Assembly: GCF_026168515.1 (NCBI RefSeq)
Contig: NZ_CP093443.1
Location: 744,001-808,000, forward strand
Length of the DNA: 64,000 nucleotides
Direction: 5' to 3'
Source of the DNA: Brevibacterium spongiae
GTDB taxonomy: Bacteria; Actinomycetota; Actinomycetes; Actinomycetales; Brevibacteriaceae
Part shown: positions 43,278 through 52,244 of the stretch, in pieces
How positions within the stretch are numbered: position 1 is the stretch's first letter
How the letters are laid out: each line of letters starts with the position of its first letter
Program-made: the position numbers and the translations under genes
Notes under the pieces: generated by a model
Database searches by the model: none
Seen by the model: the letters and a program-made list of their open reading frames with translations, nothing else
What the model was told of the DNA's origin: nothing

Positions 43278-44888
43278 ATGGCTGGCATGAGCAATCGATC
43301 GACTGCGGCCGTGGGCGGGCGGCCAGAGCCCCAGCAGCGCACCCCCGACCGCTTCGATCGCCTCCGTCGCTTCGTCACCGCTCGGCCCTGGATCGTCGAC
43401 TCTCTGCTCTGGGCCCTGCCGATCGCGTACCTCTCGGTCGTCATCGCCGCCTCCCAAGCGGAGCAGAACGCGCTGGCCCTCGTGCCCACCTGGGTGCAGA
43501 TCGGGATCGTTCTGCTCCAGACCCTGCCGCTCGGCCTGCGACGCGCGGCCCCGCTGTGGAGCTCCTCGCTCATCGCGATCGGCAGTCTGCTCACCGTGCT
43601 CACGATGATCGGACCGACATTCGGGATGGTCGCCGTGCCCATCACCGTGTATTCGACGACGGCCTGGGGCACCCGCCTCCACGGTCGCATCGTGCTCGTT
43701 CTGGGGCTGATCGGAGCAGTCCTCCTCGGCGGCTGGCTCTACCTCATCTTCCTGCAGACGACGATCGGAGCCGATCCGCGGCCCATGGAGACCGGCGAAT
43801 ACGTGCTCATGGCCGTGGTCGTGGCATTGTGCGCTGCGATCGTGCTCATCGCCTGGCTGTGGGGCGGTGCCGGCTACCGCCGTCGCCGCAGGATCGAGGA
43901 CATCTGGGAACGCAACCGGCTGCTCGAGCGCGAACGCGAATCCGAGACCCGGCTGGCCGCCGATGCCGAACGCATGCGCATCGCCCGGGAGATGCATGAT
44001 GTCATCGCCCATTCCCTGTCCGTCGTCATCGCCCAAGCCGACGGGGGACGCTATGCGGCGAAGACCGATCCCTCCGTCGCAGCCGGAGCGCTCGAGACCA
44101 TCGCACACACGGGCCGGGAGGCGCTGGCGCAGACGCGTTCCCTGCTCGGTTTCCTCCGTGCCGAGGGCGACGACGACCGTCCCTCGGCGCCGCTGCCGGG
44201 CATCTCTGACATCGGCTCCCTCATCGCCGATGTGCGGGCGGCGGGCCTTCCGGTCTCGGTCGCCGGTGTGGATGATTTCGACCGCGGACAGCTGCCCGAG
44301 GGAGCCTCTCTCGCCGTCTACCGCATCGTCCAAGAGGCGCTGACGAATGTGCTCAAGCACGCCGGGGACGGCGCGCGGGCACATGTCGAACTGCAGGTCG
44401 AGGATGAGGAGTTCGTCGCGCGCATCAGCGACAACGGAACCGGACGCGGCAGCAGAACCGGAGGCGACATCGGGACCGGACGAGGCAGCGGGGTCGCCTC
44501 GGTTCGCGGAACCGATGATTCGACGCGGAAGAACGGACGCGGGCACGGCATCGTCGGCATGCAGGAACGCGTCGCCCTCTACGGCGGCACCCTCACCGCA
44601 CGACCGATCCGGTCGACGGGACTGAGCGATCGGAACGAGAAGCGTGATGATGCGACGCCCGGGTTCTCCTCCGGTGCGGTCCCCGGCAGCGCTTTCGGAT
44701 CGATGACGGGATTCCTCGTCGAGGCCAGGCTCCCGCTGCCCGCCCCGGAAGCAGGCGGAACACGGGCAGATTCCGCTGCCCGGGCAGGATCCGCGGCCCG
44801 GACGGGTTCCGCTGCCCGCGCAGATTCCGCTGCGGAGGGGAACCTCGCCGAGGCGGCTCACCCCGGAGCCGAGGAAGGCAGCCGATGA
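43278..44888 (+). CDS. Sensor histidine kinase (HisKA_3, NarL-type system)
   Basis: 536 residues. Four or five N-terminal membrane segments (to about residue 195) are followed by the phospho-acceptor histidine in REMHDVIAHSLSVV and an ATPase domain with EALTNVLKHAG, ISDNGTG and GHGIVGMQER. Two low-complexity inserts occur: RGSRTGGDIGTGRGSG within the ATPase domain, and a C-terminal ADSAARAGSAARTGSAA tail encoded by 18-bp repeats. It overlaps the response regulator (ATGA). Confidence 0.9.
   Translation: MAGMSNRSTAAVGGRPEPQQRTPDRFDRLRRFVTARPWIVDSLLWALPIAYLSVVIAASQAEQNALALVPTWVQIGIVLLQTLPLGLRRAAPLWSSSLIAIGSLLTVLTMIGPTFGMVAVPITVYSTTAWGTRLHGRIVLVLGLIGAVLLGGWLYLIFLQTTIGADPRPMETGEYVLMAVVVALCAAIVLIAWLWGGAGYRRRRRIEDIWERNRLLERERESETRLAADAERMRIAREMHDVIAHSLSVVIAQADGGRYAAKTDPSVAAGALETIAHTGREALAQTRSLLGFLRAEGDDDRPSAPLPGISDIGSLIADVRAAGLPVSVAGVDDFDRGQLPEGASLAVYRIVQEALTNVLKHAGDGARAHVELQVEDEEFVARISDNGTGRGSRTGGDIGTGRGSGVASVRGTDDSTRKNGRGHGIVGMQERVALYGGTLTARPIRSTGLSDRNEKRDDATPGFSSGAVPGSAFGSMTGFLVEARLPLPAPEAGGTRADSAARAGSAARTGSAARADSAAEGNLAEAAHPGAEEGSR
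44763..44834 (+). repeat. Four 18-bp in-frame repeats in the kinase tail
   Basis: The units start at 44763, 44781, 44799 and 44817 (CGGGCAGATTCCGCTGCC and copies) and encode Arg-Ala-Asp-Ser-Ala-Ala-type hexapeptides. Confidence 0.8.
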
Positions 44889-45739
44889 GCGATTGTGATG
44901 AGGCGAGGACCGGACCGCTGCGCGTCGTCCTCGTCGACGACCAGGCCCTCGTCCGGGCGGGGTTCGCCATGGTCATCGATTCCCAGCCGGACCTCACCGT
45001 CGTCGGACAGGCCGGCGACGGTGTCGCGGGCCTCGACATCGTCACCCAGGACGAACCCGATGTCGTGCTCATGGACATCCGGATGCCCCGCGTCGACGGA
45101 ATCGAAGCGACTCAGCGGATCCTCGCCCTCGCCGACGCAGGGACGATTCGGGCCCCGAAGATCATCGTGCTCACCACTTTCGACGATGACGAATACGCTC
45201 TGCGTGCGCTGCGGGCCGGTGCGGCAGGGTTCCTCCTCAAAGACACCCTGCCCGAGGTGCTCCTCGATTCGATCCGCACCGTCGTCGACGGCGGCGCGGT
45301 CATCGCCCCCACCACCACGAAACGTCTGCTCGACACCCGACTGCTGCCCCACCTCCGCGAGGAGGACCCGTCTCATCCCGGGGAAGCTCCGGCATCCTTG
45401 GGGACCGGGCAGGCTCCGGCAACTTCGGGGACCGGGCAGGCTCCGACAACCTCGGGGACCGGGGCCCACGTCGCGGCATCTGCATCGGCTGAGGTGGGCG
45501 GCAGCCGGCTCAGCGAGGCAGAAGCTCGGCGGCTGGAATCTCTGACTCCGCGGGAGAGGGAAGTCCTCGTGCTCATCGCCACCGGCCTGAGCAACACTGA
45601 GATCGGCGAACGGCTCTTCCTCGCGCAGCCGACGGTGAAGACCCACGTCGGTCGTATCCTCATGAAGCTCGAGGCCCGTGATCGCGTGCAGGCCGTCGTG
45701 CTCGCCTACGAAGCAGGCCTCGTCGGGCACCGGCGCTGA
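44885..45739 (+). CDS. NarL/FixJ-family response regulator
   Basis: 284 residues against about 220 for the family. Receiver domain with VVLVDDQALVRAGF, phosphorylation aspartate in VVLMDIRMPRVDG and the switch lysine in FLLKDTLPE; C-terminal LuxR HTH with LTPREREVLVLIATGLSNTE. The extra length is a linker of about 60 residues containing GTGQAPATS-type 9-residue repeats. It is coupled to the kinase and followed by an ABC transporter whose upstream region has three CATCCTCRGG boxes, its probable target. Confidence 0.9.
   Translation: MSDCDEARTGPLRVVLVDDQALVRAGFAMVIDSQPDLTVVGQAGDGVAGLDIVTQDEPDVVLMDIRMPRVDGIEATQRILALADAGTIRAPKIIVLTTFDDDEYALRALRAGAAGFLLKDTLPEVLLDSIRTVVDGGAVIAPTTTKRLLDTRLLPHLREEDPSHPGEAPASLGTGQAPATSGTGQAPTTSGTGAHVAASASAEVGGSRLSEAEARRLESLTPREREVLVLIATGLSNTEIGERLFLAQPTVKTHVGRILMKLEARDRVQAVVLAYEAGLVGHRR
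45400..45466 (+). repeat. 27-bp in-frame repeats in the response regulator linker
   Basis: GGGGACCGGGCAGGCTCCG occurs at 45400 and 45427 with a partial third unit at 45454, giving a 27-bp period and GTGQAPxTS peptides. Its core CGGGCAGGCTCCG is almost the same as CGGGCAGGATCCG in the kinase repeat. Confidence 0.8.
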
Positions 45740-45767
45740 ATCGGAACTCATCGATCCGAACCGGAGC

Positions 45768-45852
45768 CATCCTCGGGGGAACCGAGATCATCCTCAGGTA
45801 TGACGGCCGGGTCACGGCCGCCTCGGCGCTGGGGAACAAGACCATCCTCAGG
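45768..45852 (+). promoter_or_regulatory. Three CATCCTCRGG boxes upstream of the ABC transporter
   Basis: CATCCTCGGG (45768-45777), CATCCTCAGG (45789-45798) and CATCCTCAGG (45843-45852). The second is in a TCAT..ATGA dyad (TCATCCTCAGGTATGA). They lie between the response regulator and the ABC ATPase gene, so binding by the response regulator is a reasonable inference. Confidence 0.5.
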
Positions 45853-45891
45853 TCCGATGTGCGAGGGCGGGTCGGAGGCGAAGCTGGAGGC

Positions 45892-46767
45892 ATGAACACA
45901 TCAGCGACGCACACCGACGCCCATCCGTCCCCGAATTCCTCGCCGAACCCCGCCCAGGGCTCGACCCGCGGGCAGGGAGAGAACCCTGCACCGAGGCTGG
46001 CCATCCAGGCCATCGGGCTGCGCAAGACCTACGGCACAGGGGATGCGCAGGTCAGGCCGCTCGACGACCTCAGCCTCGACATCGGAGCCGAGCGCTTCAC
46101 CGCCATCATGGGACCCTCCGGCTCGGGCAAATCGACGCTTCTCAACATGCTCGCCGGACTCGACACCCCGGACTCGGGTGAGGTCTACATCGGTTCCACG
46201 GGGATCTCGCGTCTCAGCGACCGCAAGCTCACGGCGCTGCGTCGCGACCGCATCGGCTTCGTCTTCCAGTCGTTCAACCTCGTGCCCGCGATGAACGCAG
46301 AGGAGAACATCCTGCTGCCCTCGCAGCTGTCGGGGCAGAAGCCCGACCGCCGGGTCTTCGACCGCATGGTCGACCTGCTCGGTCTGCGGGGGCGTCTCAA
46401 ACACCGACCCCACGAACTCTCCGGCGGACAGCAGCAGCGAGTTGCCGTCGCCCGCGCCCTCGTGTCCCAACCCGATGTGCTCGTCGCCGACGAACCCACC
46501 GGCAACCTCGACTCGAACGCCGGCGAAGAGGTCCTCAACATCCTGCGCGCCTCCGTCGACGAACTCGGCCAGACCGTCGTCATGGTCACCCACGACCCCC
46601 GCGCAGCCGCGCGTGCCGACCGTGTCGTCCTGCTCGCCGACGGTCGCCTCGCCGGTGAACTCACTCAGCCGAACCCGGAATCCGTGGCGGCCGCACTGAT
46701 GAACGTCACGGCATCGCCGGGCAATGCTGCCGGCACCGCTGCGCAGTCGGACGGAGGTGCCCGATGA
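45892..46767 (+). CDS. ABC transporter ATP-binding protein (MacB/LolD-like)
   Basis: 291 residues. Walker A GPSGSGKST, signature LSGGQQQR, Walker B VLVADEPTGNLD and the GFVFQSFNLVP Q-loop are those of the MacB/LolD class that pairs with FtsX-type permeases. A Pro/Ser/Gly-rich leader of about 35 residues precedes the domain. Overlaps the permease start (ATGA). Part of a kinase-regulator-ABC module typical of cell-envelope stress or antimicrobial peptide response. Confidence 0.92.
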   Translation: MNTSATHTDAHPSPNSSPNPAQGSTRGQGENPAPRLAIQAIGLRKTYGTGDAQVRPLDDLSLDIGAERFTAIMGPSGSGKSTLLNMLAGLDTPDSGEVYIGSTGISRLSDRKLTALRRDRIGFVFQSFNLVPAMNAEENILLPSQLSGQKPDRRVFDRMVDLLGLRGRLKHRPHELSGGQQQRVAVARALVSQPDVLVADEPTGNLDSNAGEEVLNILRASVDELGQTVVMVTHDPRAAARADRVVLLADGRLAGELTQPNPESVAAALMNVTASPGNAAGTAAQSDGGAR

Positions 46768-49310
46768 TCCGCATCGCCTGGTCCAACCTCCGCAGCGCCT
46801 CCGGGCGCCTGGCTGCGGCGATGATCGCCATCGCCGTGTCCGTGGCCTTCATCGTCGCGGCCCTCCTGTTCTCCCAGTCCTTCGGCGACACCCTGCGCAA
46901 CCAGGTCAGCGCCGAATGGGCCGGAGCAGACGTCGCCGTCACCGCGACTGCCCCCGACGACCCTGCCGCTGCCGCAGAAGGCTCTGCCTCCTCACCTCTC
47001 ACGGAGTCCCTGACGAAGACGGTCGCCGAGGTCGACGGGGTCGAGTCCGCCCAGCTCACGGAGTCCGCCTTCGTCTCGGTCACCTCGGGGTCCACCTCGG
47101 TGACGGGATCGGCGACGAACCTCCCACAGGGTCACGTCGAGACCATCGAGGGCGCGGTCCCGACCGCGGATGACGAACTCATGCTCCGCGAAGCCGACGC
47201 GAAGACCCTCGGGGCCGGAGTCGGCGACACCATCAGCCTCGACGAATTCGACGGGGCCGGTCGTCCTTCCGGCGACGGACCGAGCTACACCGTCTCCGGA
47301 ATCATGCCCGGCTCCTCGGCCGCAGGAATGAACCTCTACCTCACCGACGGCGGGCTGAAGACCGCACCGGGTGAGCTCATGGCCGATTCCATCCGGATCG
47401 TCGCCGACGACGGCAGCGATCGCACGGCACTCGCCGAGGCAGTCGAATCCGCGCTCGCCGACACCGGAGATGAGCAGGGCGTGACGGTCCAGACCGTCGA
47501 CCAGGTCGTCGACGAGCAGATGGAATCGCTCTCTGACAGCTCGGACATCCTCTCGACGATCGGCATCGCCTTCGGACTGCTGGCCGCCGGAGTCGCAGCA
47601 CTCGTCATCTCGAACACCTTCAACGTCCTCGTCGCCTCCCGCATCCGGGTCCTCGCGCTCTTCCGCGCCGTCGGTGCCTCACGCCGGCAGGTGCGCGGAG
47701 CCGCCGTGGTCGAGAGTCTCAGCCTGGGCATCGTCGGCTCCGTGCTCGGCGTCGGGCTCGGTCTCCTCATCGGCTGGGGACTGTCCTCCCTGGTCCGGGC
47801 CCTGTGGATGCCGGAGTTCGCCCAGATGTCGCTGACCCCCGCGGCGTTCATCGTCGGTCCGGTCGTCGGCATCCTCGTCACCCTCGCGGCGGGGCTGATC
47901 CCCGCTATCCGCGCCTCCCGGGTCTCCCCGATCGAGGCCATGCGCCCGGTCGACGTGCCTGCCGCCGTACCGCGAGTCCGGTGGGTGCGACTCACTCTGG
48001 CGCTCGTGCTCGGCATCGCCGGAATCGGCCTGTGCCTGCTCGGTGCCACCAGCCACAACGTGCTGTTCGGCATCGCCGGCTGCTTCGCCCTCTTCGTCGC
48101 CCTCCTCATCGGTGCCCGCGTCTTCGTCCCGCCGCTGGTGGCGCTGCTGGCCGGGTTCGTCGGCCTGTTCACCCGGCGCTCGCCTGCCGTGAAGCTGGCC
48201 GGACGATCGGCGAGCACGGCAGGAGGCCGCACCGCCTCGACGACGGGGGCGCTGCTCATCGGCGTCACCCTCGTCACCGCCGTCGTCGTCGGGTCGGCAA
48301 GCCTGCAGCGGACCCTCGAACTCGCCACCGCCGAGGACACCCCCGTCGATCTCGTCGTTTCGACCACGGGCCACAGCGGTGGCGACGAAGCGAAGATCGC
48401 CTCCGTGCTCGATGATTCGCCGATCGTCGAGGAGCGCGTGAACGTCCCTGCTCCCACCGCCGAGGTGGGCGTCGAGGGAACGAAGAGCTCGGGCGATGTG
48501 GCGATCACCAGCGCCGAGGCGGCCGCCGACTCCCCAGTCCTGCGCAGTGAGGGGTACGACATCGATGAGGGCACGATCCTCATCGACCCGAGATCGATGG
48601 GACTCGACGACGCGGATTCCGACGTCGACGGCCAGACCGCGACCGTCCGCCTCGGCGAGCAGGACCTCGACCTCACGATCGAGACCTCGTACGACGTCCC
48701 CGCGGGGACGGCTCTGGTCAGCGGCGCCGATGCGAAGACCCTCAAGACATCTGGCGGCGACGATGTGGCCGAACAGACGTGGGCGAAGATCGCCGATGAC
48801 GCTTCGAGTTCGCAGATCGAGGTCCTGACCTCAGAACTCGACGCCGTCGGTGCCACAGGTGATGCGACTGCGGCACAGCATCGGGCGGAGTTCGCCTCGA
48901 TGTTCCAGGTCGCTCTGACCGTGGTGCTCGGGCTCCTCGCCGCCGCGGTGGTCATCGCGGTGATCGGGGTGAGCAACACGCTCACGCTCTCTGTCATCGA
49001 CCGGCGCAGGGAAGGCGCGCTGCTGCGGGCGCTCGGCTTCACCCGCTCGGCGATGTCGCGGATGATCACGATCGAATCGCTGCTGATGACGCTCATCGCG
49101 CTGGTCGCCGGCGCCGTGGTGGGCACGTTCTACGGATGGGTCGGAACGGCGTCGCTGATGCCTGCGGCCGCGGACCCCGTCCTGTCGGTGCCGTGGGCGC
49201 AGATCGGACTGATCGGCGTCGCCGCGGTGCTGGCCGCAGTGCTCGCCTCGGCGATTCCGGCGAGGTCGATGTCGCGGATCGCGCCGGCCAAGGGGATGAG
49301 CATGGAGTGA
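46764..49310 (+). CDS. FtsX-like ABC transporter permease
   Basis: 848 residues with the double-FtsX layout: an N-terminal membrane segment, a large extracytoplasmic domain (about residues 40-265), three membrane segments ending IRASRVSPIEAMRP, a central membrane group, a second outer domain (about 520-710) and a final set with EGALLRALGFTRSAMSRM. It acts with the ATPase in mechanotransmission or lipid/peptide handling. Degenerate 18-bp repeats and a terminator follow its stop. Confidence 0.9.
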   Translation: MIRIAWSNLRSASGRLAAAMIAIAVSVAFIVAALLFSQSFGDTLRNQVSAEWAGADVAVTATAPDDPAAAAEGSASSPLTESLTKTVAEVDGVESAQLTESAFVSVTSGSTSVTGSATNLPQGHVETIEGAVPTADDELMLREADAKTLGAGVGDTISLDEFDGAGRPSGDGPSYTVSGIMPGSSAAGMNLYLTDGGLKTAPGELMADSIRIVADDGSDRTALAEAVESALADTGDEQGVTVQTVDQVVDEQMESLSDSSDILSTIGIAFGLLAAGVAALVISNTFNVLVASRIRVLALFRAVGASRRQVRGAAVVESLSLGIVGSVLGVGLGLLIGWGLSSLVRALWMPEFAQMSLTPAAFIVGPVVGILVTLAAGLIPAIRASRVSPIEAMRPVDVPAAVPRVRWVRLTLALVLGIAGIGLCLLGATSHNVLFGIAGCFALFVALLIGARVFVPPLVALLAGFVGLFTRRSPAVKLAGRSASTAGGRTASTTGALLIGVTLVTAVVVGSASLQRTLELATAEDTPVDLVVSTTGHSGGDEAKIASVLDDSPIVEERVNVPAPTAEVGVEGTKSSGDVAITSAEAAADSPVLRSEGYDIDEGTILIDPRSMGLDDADSDVDGQTATVRLGEQDLDLTIETSYDVPAGTALVSGADAKTLKTSGGDDVAEQTWAKIADDASSSQIEVLTSELDAVGATGDATAAQHRAEFASMFQVALTVVLGLLAAAVVIAVIGVSNTLTLSVIDRRREGALLRALGFTRSAMSRMITIESLLMTLIALVAGAVVGTFYGWVGTASLMPAAADPVLSVPWAQIGLIGVAAVLAAVLASAIPARSMSRIAPAKGMSME

Positions 49311-49314
49311 GTAC

Positions 49315-49403
49315 GTGCCCGGCGCCGGGCACGGAGCCAGGTTCGGGCACGTGTCTCGATTCGGGCACTTGTCTCGAATCGGCCACTTGTCTCGATTCGG
49401 CCG
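49315..49403 (+). repeat. Palindrome and 18-bp tandem repeats after the permease gene
   Basis: GTGCCCGGCGCCGGGCAC (49315-49332) is a perfect palindrome 5 bp after the stop. TTCGGGCACGTGTCTCGA (49342), TTCGGGCACTTGTCTCGA (49360), ATCGGCCACTTGTCTCGA (49378) and a partial fourth copy follow with exact 18-bp period; 49324-49341 looks like a more decayed unit. Confidence 0.8.
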
Positions 49404-49437
49404 CGGGCGGGAGGTTGAGGCCTCCCGTTCGCGGCCG
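49398..49437 (+). terminator. Terminator after the FtsX permease gene
   Basis: Nested arms GGCCGCG/CGCGGCC (49399-49405, 49430-49436) and GGGAGG/CCTCCC make a stable GC-rich hairpin between the ABC operon and purA. Confidence 0.7.
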
Positions 49438-49505
49438 TGTCGGTGTGACCCAGTAGACTTAGCGAGTAATGACATCCCCTTTTCACTTCGAGGTGAAGCA
49501 CTCTC

Positions 49506-50792
49506 ATGCCAGCAATCGTTGTCGTCGGCGCTCAGTGGGGCGACGAAGGTAAAGGTAAGACCACCGACATCCTCGGCACCAGCGTCGACTACGTGGTCAA
49601 GCCCAATGGTGGGAACAACGCCGGCCACACGGTTGTCGTCGGAGGAGAGAAGTACGAACTCAAGCTTCTGCCCGCCGGTATCCTCTCACCCAACGTCACC
49701 CCGGTCATCGGCAACGGCGTCGTCGTCAACCTCGAGGCGCTCTTCGAGGAGATCGATGCACTCGAGTCCCGCGGAGCCGACACCTCGAAGCTGCGGATCT
49801 CGGCGAACGCCCACCTCGTGGCGCCCTACCACCAGACGCTGGACAAGGTGACGGAGCGGTTCCTCGGCAAGCGCGCCATCGGCACCACCGGCCGCGGCAT
49901 CGGCCCGGCGTACATGGACAAGATCGGGCGCCTGGGCATCCGCGTCCAGGATGTCTTCGACGAATCCATCCTGCGGCAGAAGATCGAAGGGTCCCTGCGG
50001 CAGAAGAACGAACTGCTCGTCAAGGTCTACAACCGTCGCGCTGTGTCTGTCGAGGAGATCGTCGAATACTTCGAACCCTTCATCGAACGGCTGCGCCCCT
50101 ACGTCGCCGAGACCGAGCTCATGCTCAACGAGGCGCTCGACCGCGGTGAGGTCGTCGTCATGGAGGGCGGCCAGGCGACGATGCTCGACGTCGACCACGG
50201 CACCTACCCGTTCGTCACCTCGTCGAACCCGACCGCCGGCGGATCCTGCGTCGGAACGGGCATCGGACCGACCCGGATCAACCGCGTCGTCGGCATCGTC
50301 AAGGCCTACACCACACGCGTGGGAGCCGGCCCGTTCCCCACCGAGCTCTTCGACGAGATGGGCGAATACCTGCAGAAGGCCGGCGGAGAATTCGGAGTCA
50401 ATACCGGACGCCCGCGCCGCTGCGGCTGGTACGACGCGGTCATCGCCCGCTACGCCGCACGCACCAACGGCTTCACCGACTATGTGCTGACGAAGCTCGA
50501 TGTGCTCACCGGAATCGACCGGATCCCCGTCTGCGTCGCCTACGACGTCGACGGAGTGCGTAAGGACGAGATGCCGGTGTCCCAGACCGAGTTCCACCAC
50601 GCGAAGCCGATCTTCGAGTACTTCGACGGCTGGAGCGAGGACATCACGAAGGCCCGAACCTTCGACGACCTTCCCGAGAATGCGCAGAAGTACGTGCTCG
50701 CCCTCGAGGAGCTTTCGGGTTGCCGGATGTCGGTCATCGGTGTCGGCCCTGATCGCGAACAGTCGATCGTGCGCCACGACCTGCTGGACTGA
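49506..50792 (+). CDS. purA: Adenylosuccinate synthetase
   Basis: 428 residues, standard length. The GTP-binding GDEGKGK is at residues 12-18 and the signatures [25 protein letters not shown] and [12 protein letters not shown] are intact. It makes adenylosuccinate from IMP, GTP and aspartate, the first committed step to AMP. GAGGTGA lies upstream. TAGACT near 49455 is a possible -10. A 23-bp tandem repeat and a terminator follow the stop. Confidence 0.97.
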   Translation: MPAIVVVGAQWGDEGKGKTTDILGTSVDYVVKPNGGNNAGHTVVVGGEKYELKLLPAGILSPNVTPVIGNGVVVNLEALFEEIDALESRGADTSKLRISANAHLVAPYHQTLDKVTERFLGKRAIGTTGRGIGPAYMDKIGRLGIRVQDVFDESILRQKIEGSLRQKNELLVKVYNRRAVSVEEIVEYFEPFIERLRPYVAETELMLNEALDRGEVVVMEGGQATMLDVDHGTYPFVTSSNPTAGGSCVGTGIGPTRINRVVGIVKAYTTRVGAGPFPTELFDEMGEYLQKAGGEFGVNTGRPRRCGWYDAVIARYAARTNGFTDYVLTKLDVLTGIDRIPVCVAYDVDGVRKDEMPVSQTEFHHAKPIFEYFDGWSEDITKARTFDDLPENAQKYVLALEELSGCRMSVIGVGPDREQSIVRHDLLD

Positions 50793-50794
50793 AA

Positions 50795-50840
50795 GACTCG
50801 GGCCCTGAGGGCTGGGTGACTCGGCCCCTGAGGACTGAGG
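50795..50840 (+). repeat. 23-bp tandem duplication after the purA stop
   Basis: Two units beginning GACTCGGGCCCTGAGG (50795) and GACTCGGCCCCTGAGG (50818) repeat with a 23-bp period, starting 2 bp after the stop codon. Confidence 0.8.
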
Positions 50841-50844
50841 AGCG

Positions 50845-50887
50845 AGTGAAGGGCGGGGCCGACTGTGTGTCGGTCCCGCCCTTCACT
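50845..50887. terminator. Bidirectional terminator after purA
   Basis: AGTGAAGGGCGGG...CCGAC pairs with GTCGG...CCCGCCCTTCACT around a TGTGT loop, between convergent purA and a small conserved gene. Confidence 0.85.
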
Positions 50888-50923
50888 GTGTGCAGTGTGC
50901 TGGGACTGCTGGACTGGGTCCTG

Positions 50924-51202
50924 CTATCCGCGCAGCTGGCGGATGGACTCGATCGCTCCGTCATAGGCGGCGGAGATGTCGACGAGGTCGATGCGTTCCG
51001 GTAAGTCGCCGGAGTGTTGGTGGCGCAGGAGGAACTCCACCGTCGCGCGGGCCGTGGCTTCGTCATTGCCCAGGACGCCGTCGGAGACCTCCTCTGCATC
51101 GGAGAGCATCAGATCGATCTCATCGGTGCCCGTGTCAGTGTGGATGCTGGCCAGGTACTCTCCTGTGTCCTGCAGCTCGACGTCAATGGTCTCTTCAGCC
51201 AT
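50924..51202 (-). CDS. Small acidic conserved protein of unknown function
   Basis: 92 residues, acidic, no membrane segment and no cysteine. The start is set by GGGAGG 6 bp before ATG 51202. I do not recognise a domain; the Asp/Glu-rich N-terminal half (VELQDTGEYLASIHTDTGTD) and Arg-containing helix (TARATVEFLLRHQHSGDLPE) suggest a compact alpha/beta protein. It converges on purA and is not obviously in an operon. Confidence 0.6.
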   Translation of the reverse strand: MAEETIDVELQDTGEYLASIHTDTGTDEIDLMLSDAEEVSDGVLGNDEATARATVEFLLRHQHSGDLPERIDLVDISAAYDGAIESIRQLRG

Positions 51203-51337
51203 GCCGACCTCCCAATATTCGGTGCGTGAAGGCTCTCTTTTCAGCATAGACCCGAATCGCAGCCTCTTGGGTCCGGCGGCAGAAGGTGGCATCGTGGCAG
51301 GCAGGACAGCGGATACCGCAGCAGGGAAGGAACAGTC

Positions 51338-52180
51338 ATGCCACAGGCCTCACGCCTGACCGAAGCGGCCTATCAAGGTGCCGCACTCGACGTCGACGAA
51401 GACTTCTACTCACGCATCGGCAAGGAAACCGGCGACCGAGACACCGTCGACACGTTCACCATTCCGATCCGGTCCGGTCAGGCGTGGGAGATCCCAGCCG
51501 GACACGTCTGTCGGATCTCCACGGTCGACGGCCCACAAGTCGGTGACCTCAACCTGTGGAACCGCCGCGACCCCAGGGAACGGTTCTGGGCGGCCCGGAC
51601 CCGGCAGCTGCAGGCCGCCCACGTCTCGACCTTCGACCGGCTGTGGTCGACACTGCCGTTTCTGCGCCCGATGGCCACGATCGTCGGCGACACCCTGGCC
51701 GACTACGGCACCGACTCTGAGGGCGGCCGCCTGCATGACACCTTGGGCACCCGCTGCGATCCCTACGTGTCACAGATGCTCAGCGGCGTGGACTTCGACT
51801 ATCACTGCCATTCGAACCTCGTCCGCGCGATCGTGCCGTTCGGGCTCACCGAGTTCGACGTCCACGATGTGCTCAACGTTTTCCAATGCACGGGGCTCAA
51901 TGACAACGACGAATATTTCATGAAGACCTGCCCGGCGAAACCCGGGGACTACTTTGAGTTCTTCGCCGAGCAGGACCTGCTCGCGGCACTGTCCACCTGC
52001 CCCGGAGGGGACCTGTCCGCGCCCATGTTCGGCGAGGACGGCGACGACGCGGTCGAGAACTGCCATCCTCTGCAGGTCACGGTCTATCGGCTGCCCGAGC
52101 ACCTCCTCGGCGAGTGGACCGAACCGGCATCACCGAACTATCGCGGCGGACACGGACTCCGCCCCCAACCGTGGGCCTGA
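51338..52180 (+). CDS. DUF1989 (urea carboxylase-associated family) protein
   Basis: 280 residues. The cupin-like DUF1989 pattern is visible: IPAGHVCRISTVDGPQVGDLNLW at the start, the DTLGTRCDPYVS segment and the HSNLVRA region, then DYFEFFAEQDLLAALSTCPGGD. The family accompanies urea carboxylase/allophanate hydrolase genes elsewhere, but none is adjacent here. AAGGAA precedes the ATG. Its precise reaction is not established. Confidence 0.85.
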   Translation: MPQASRLTEAAYQGAALDVDEDFYSRIGKETGDRDTVDTFTIPIRSGQAWEIPAGHVCRISTVDGPQVGDLNLWNRRDPRERFWAARTRQLQAAHVSTFDRLWSTLPFLRPMATIVGDTLADYGTDSEGGRLHDTLGTRCDPYVSQMLSGVDFDYHCHSNLVRAIVPFGLTEFDVHDVLNVFQCTGLNDNDEYFMKTCPAKPGDYFEFFAEQDLLAALSTCPGGDLSAPMFGEDGDDAVENCHPLQVTVYRLPEHLLGEWTEPASPNYRGGHGLRPQPWA

Positions 52181-52244
52181 ACTCACCCGTGCCCGGAGCA
52201 CGGCCGTGGGTTTGAACATGGCCCCACCTGCGAAAGGAACCGCA

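Noticed and set aside
49315..49332. Perfect palindrome after the FtsX permease as a terminator.
   Set aside because: It has no loop and no T run; the hairpin at 49398-49437 is a better terminator.
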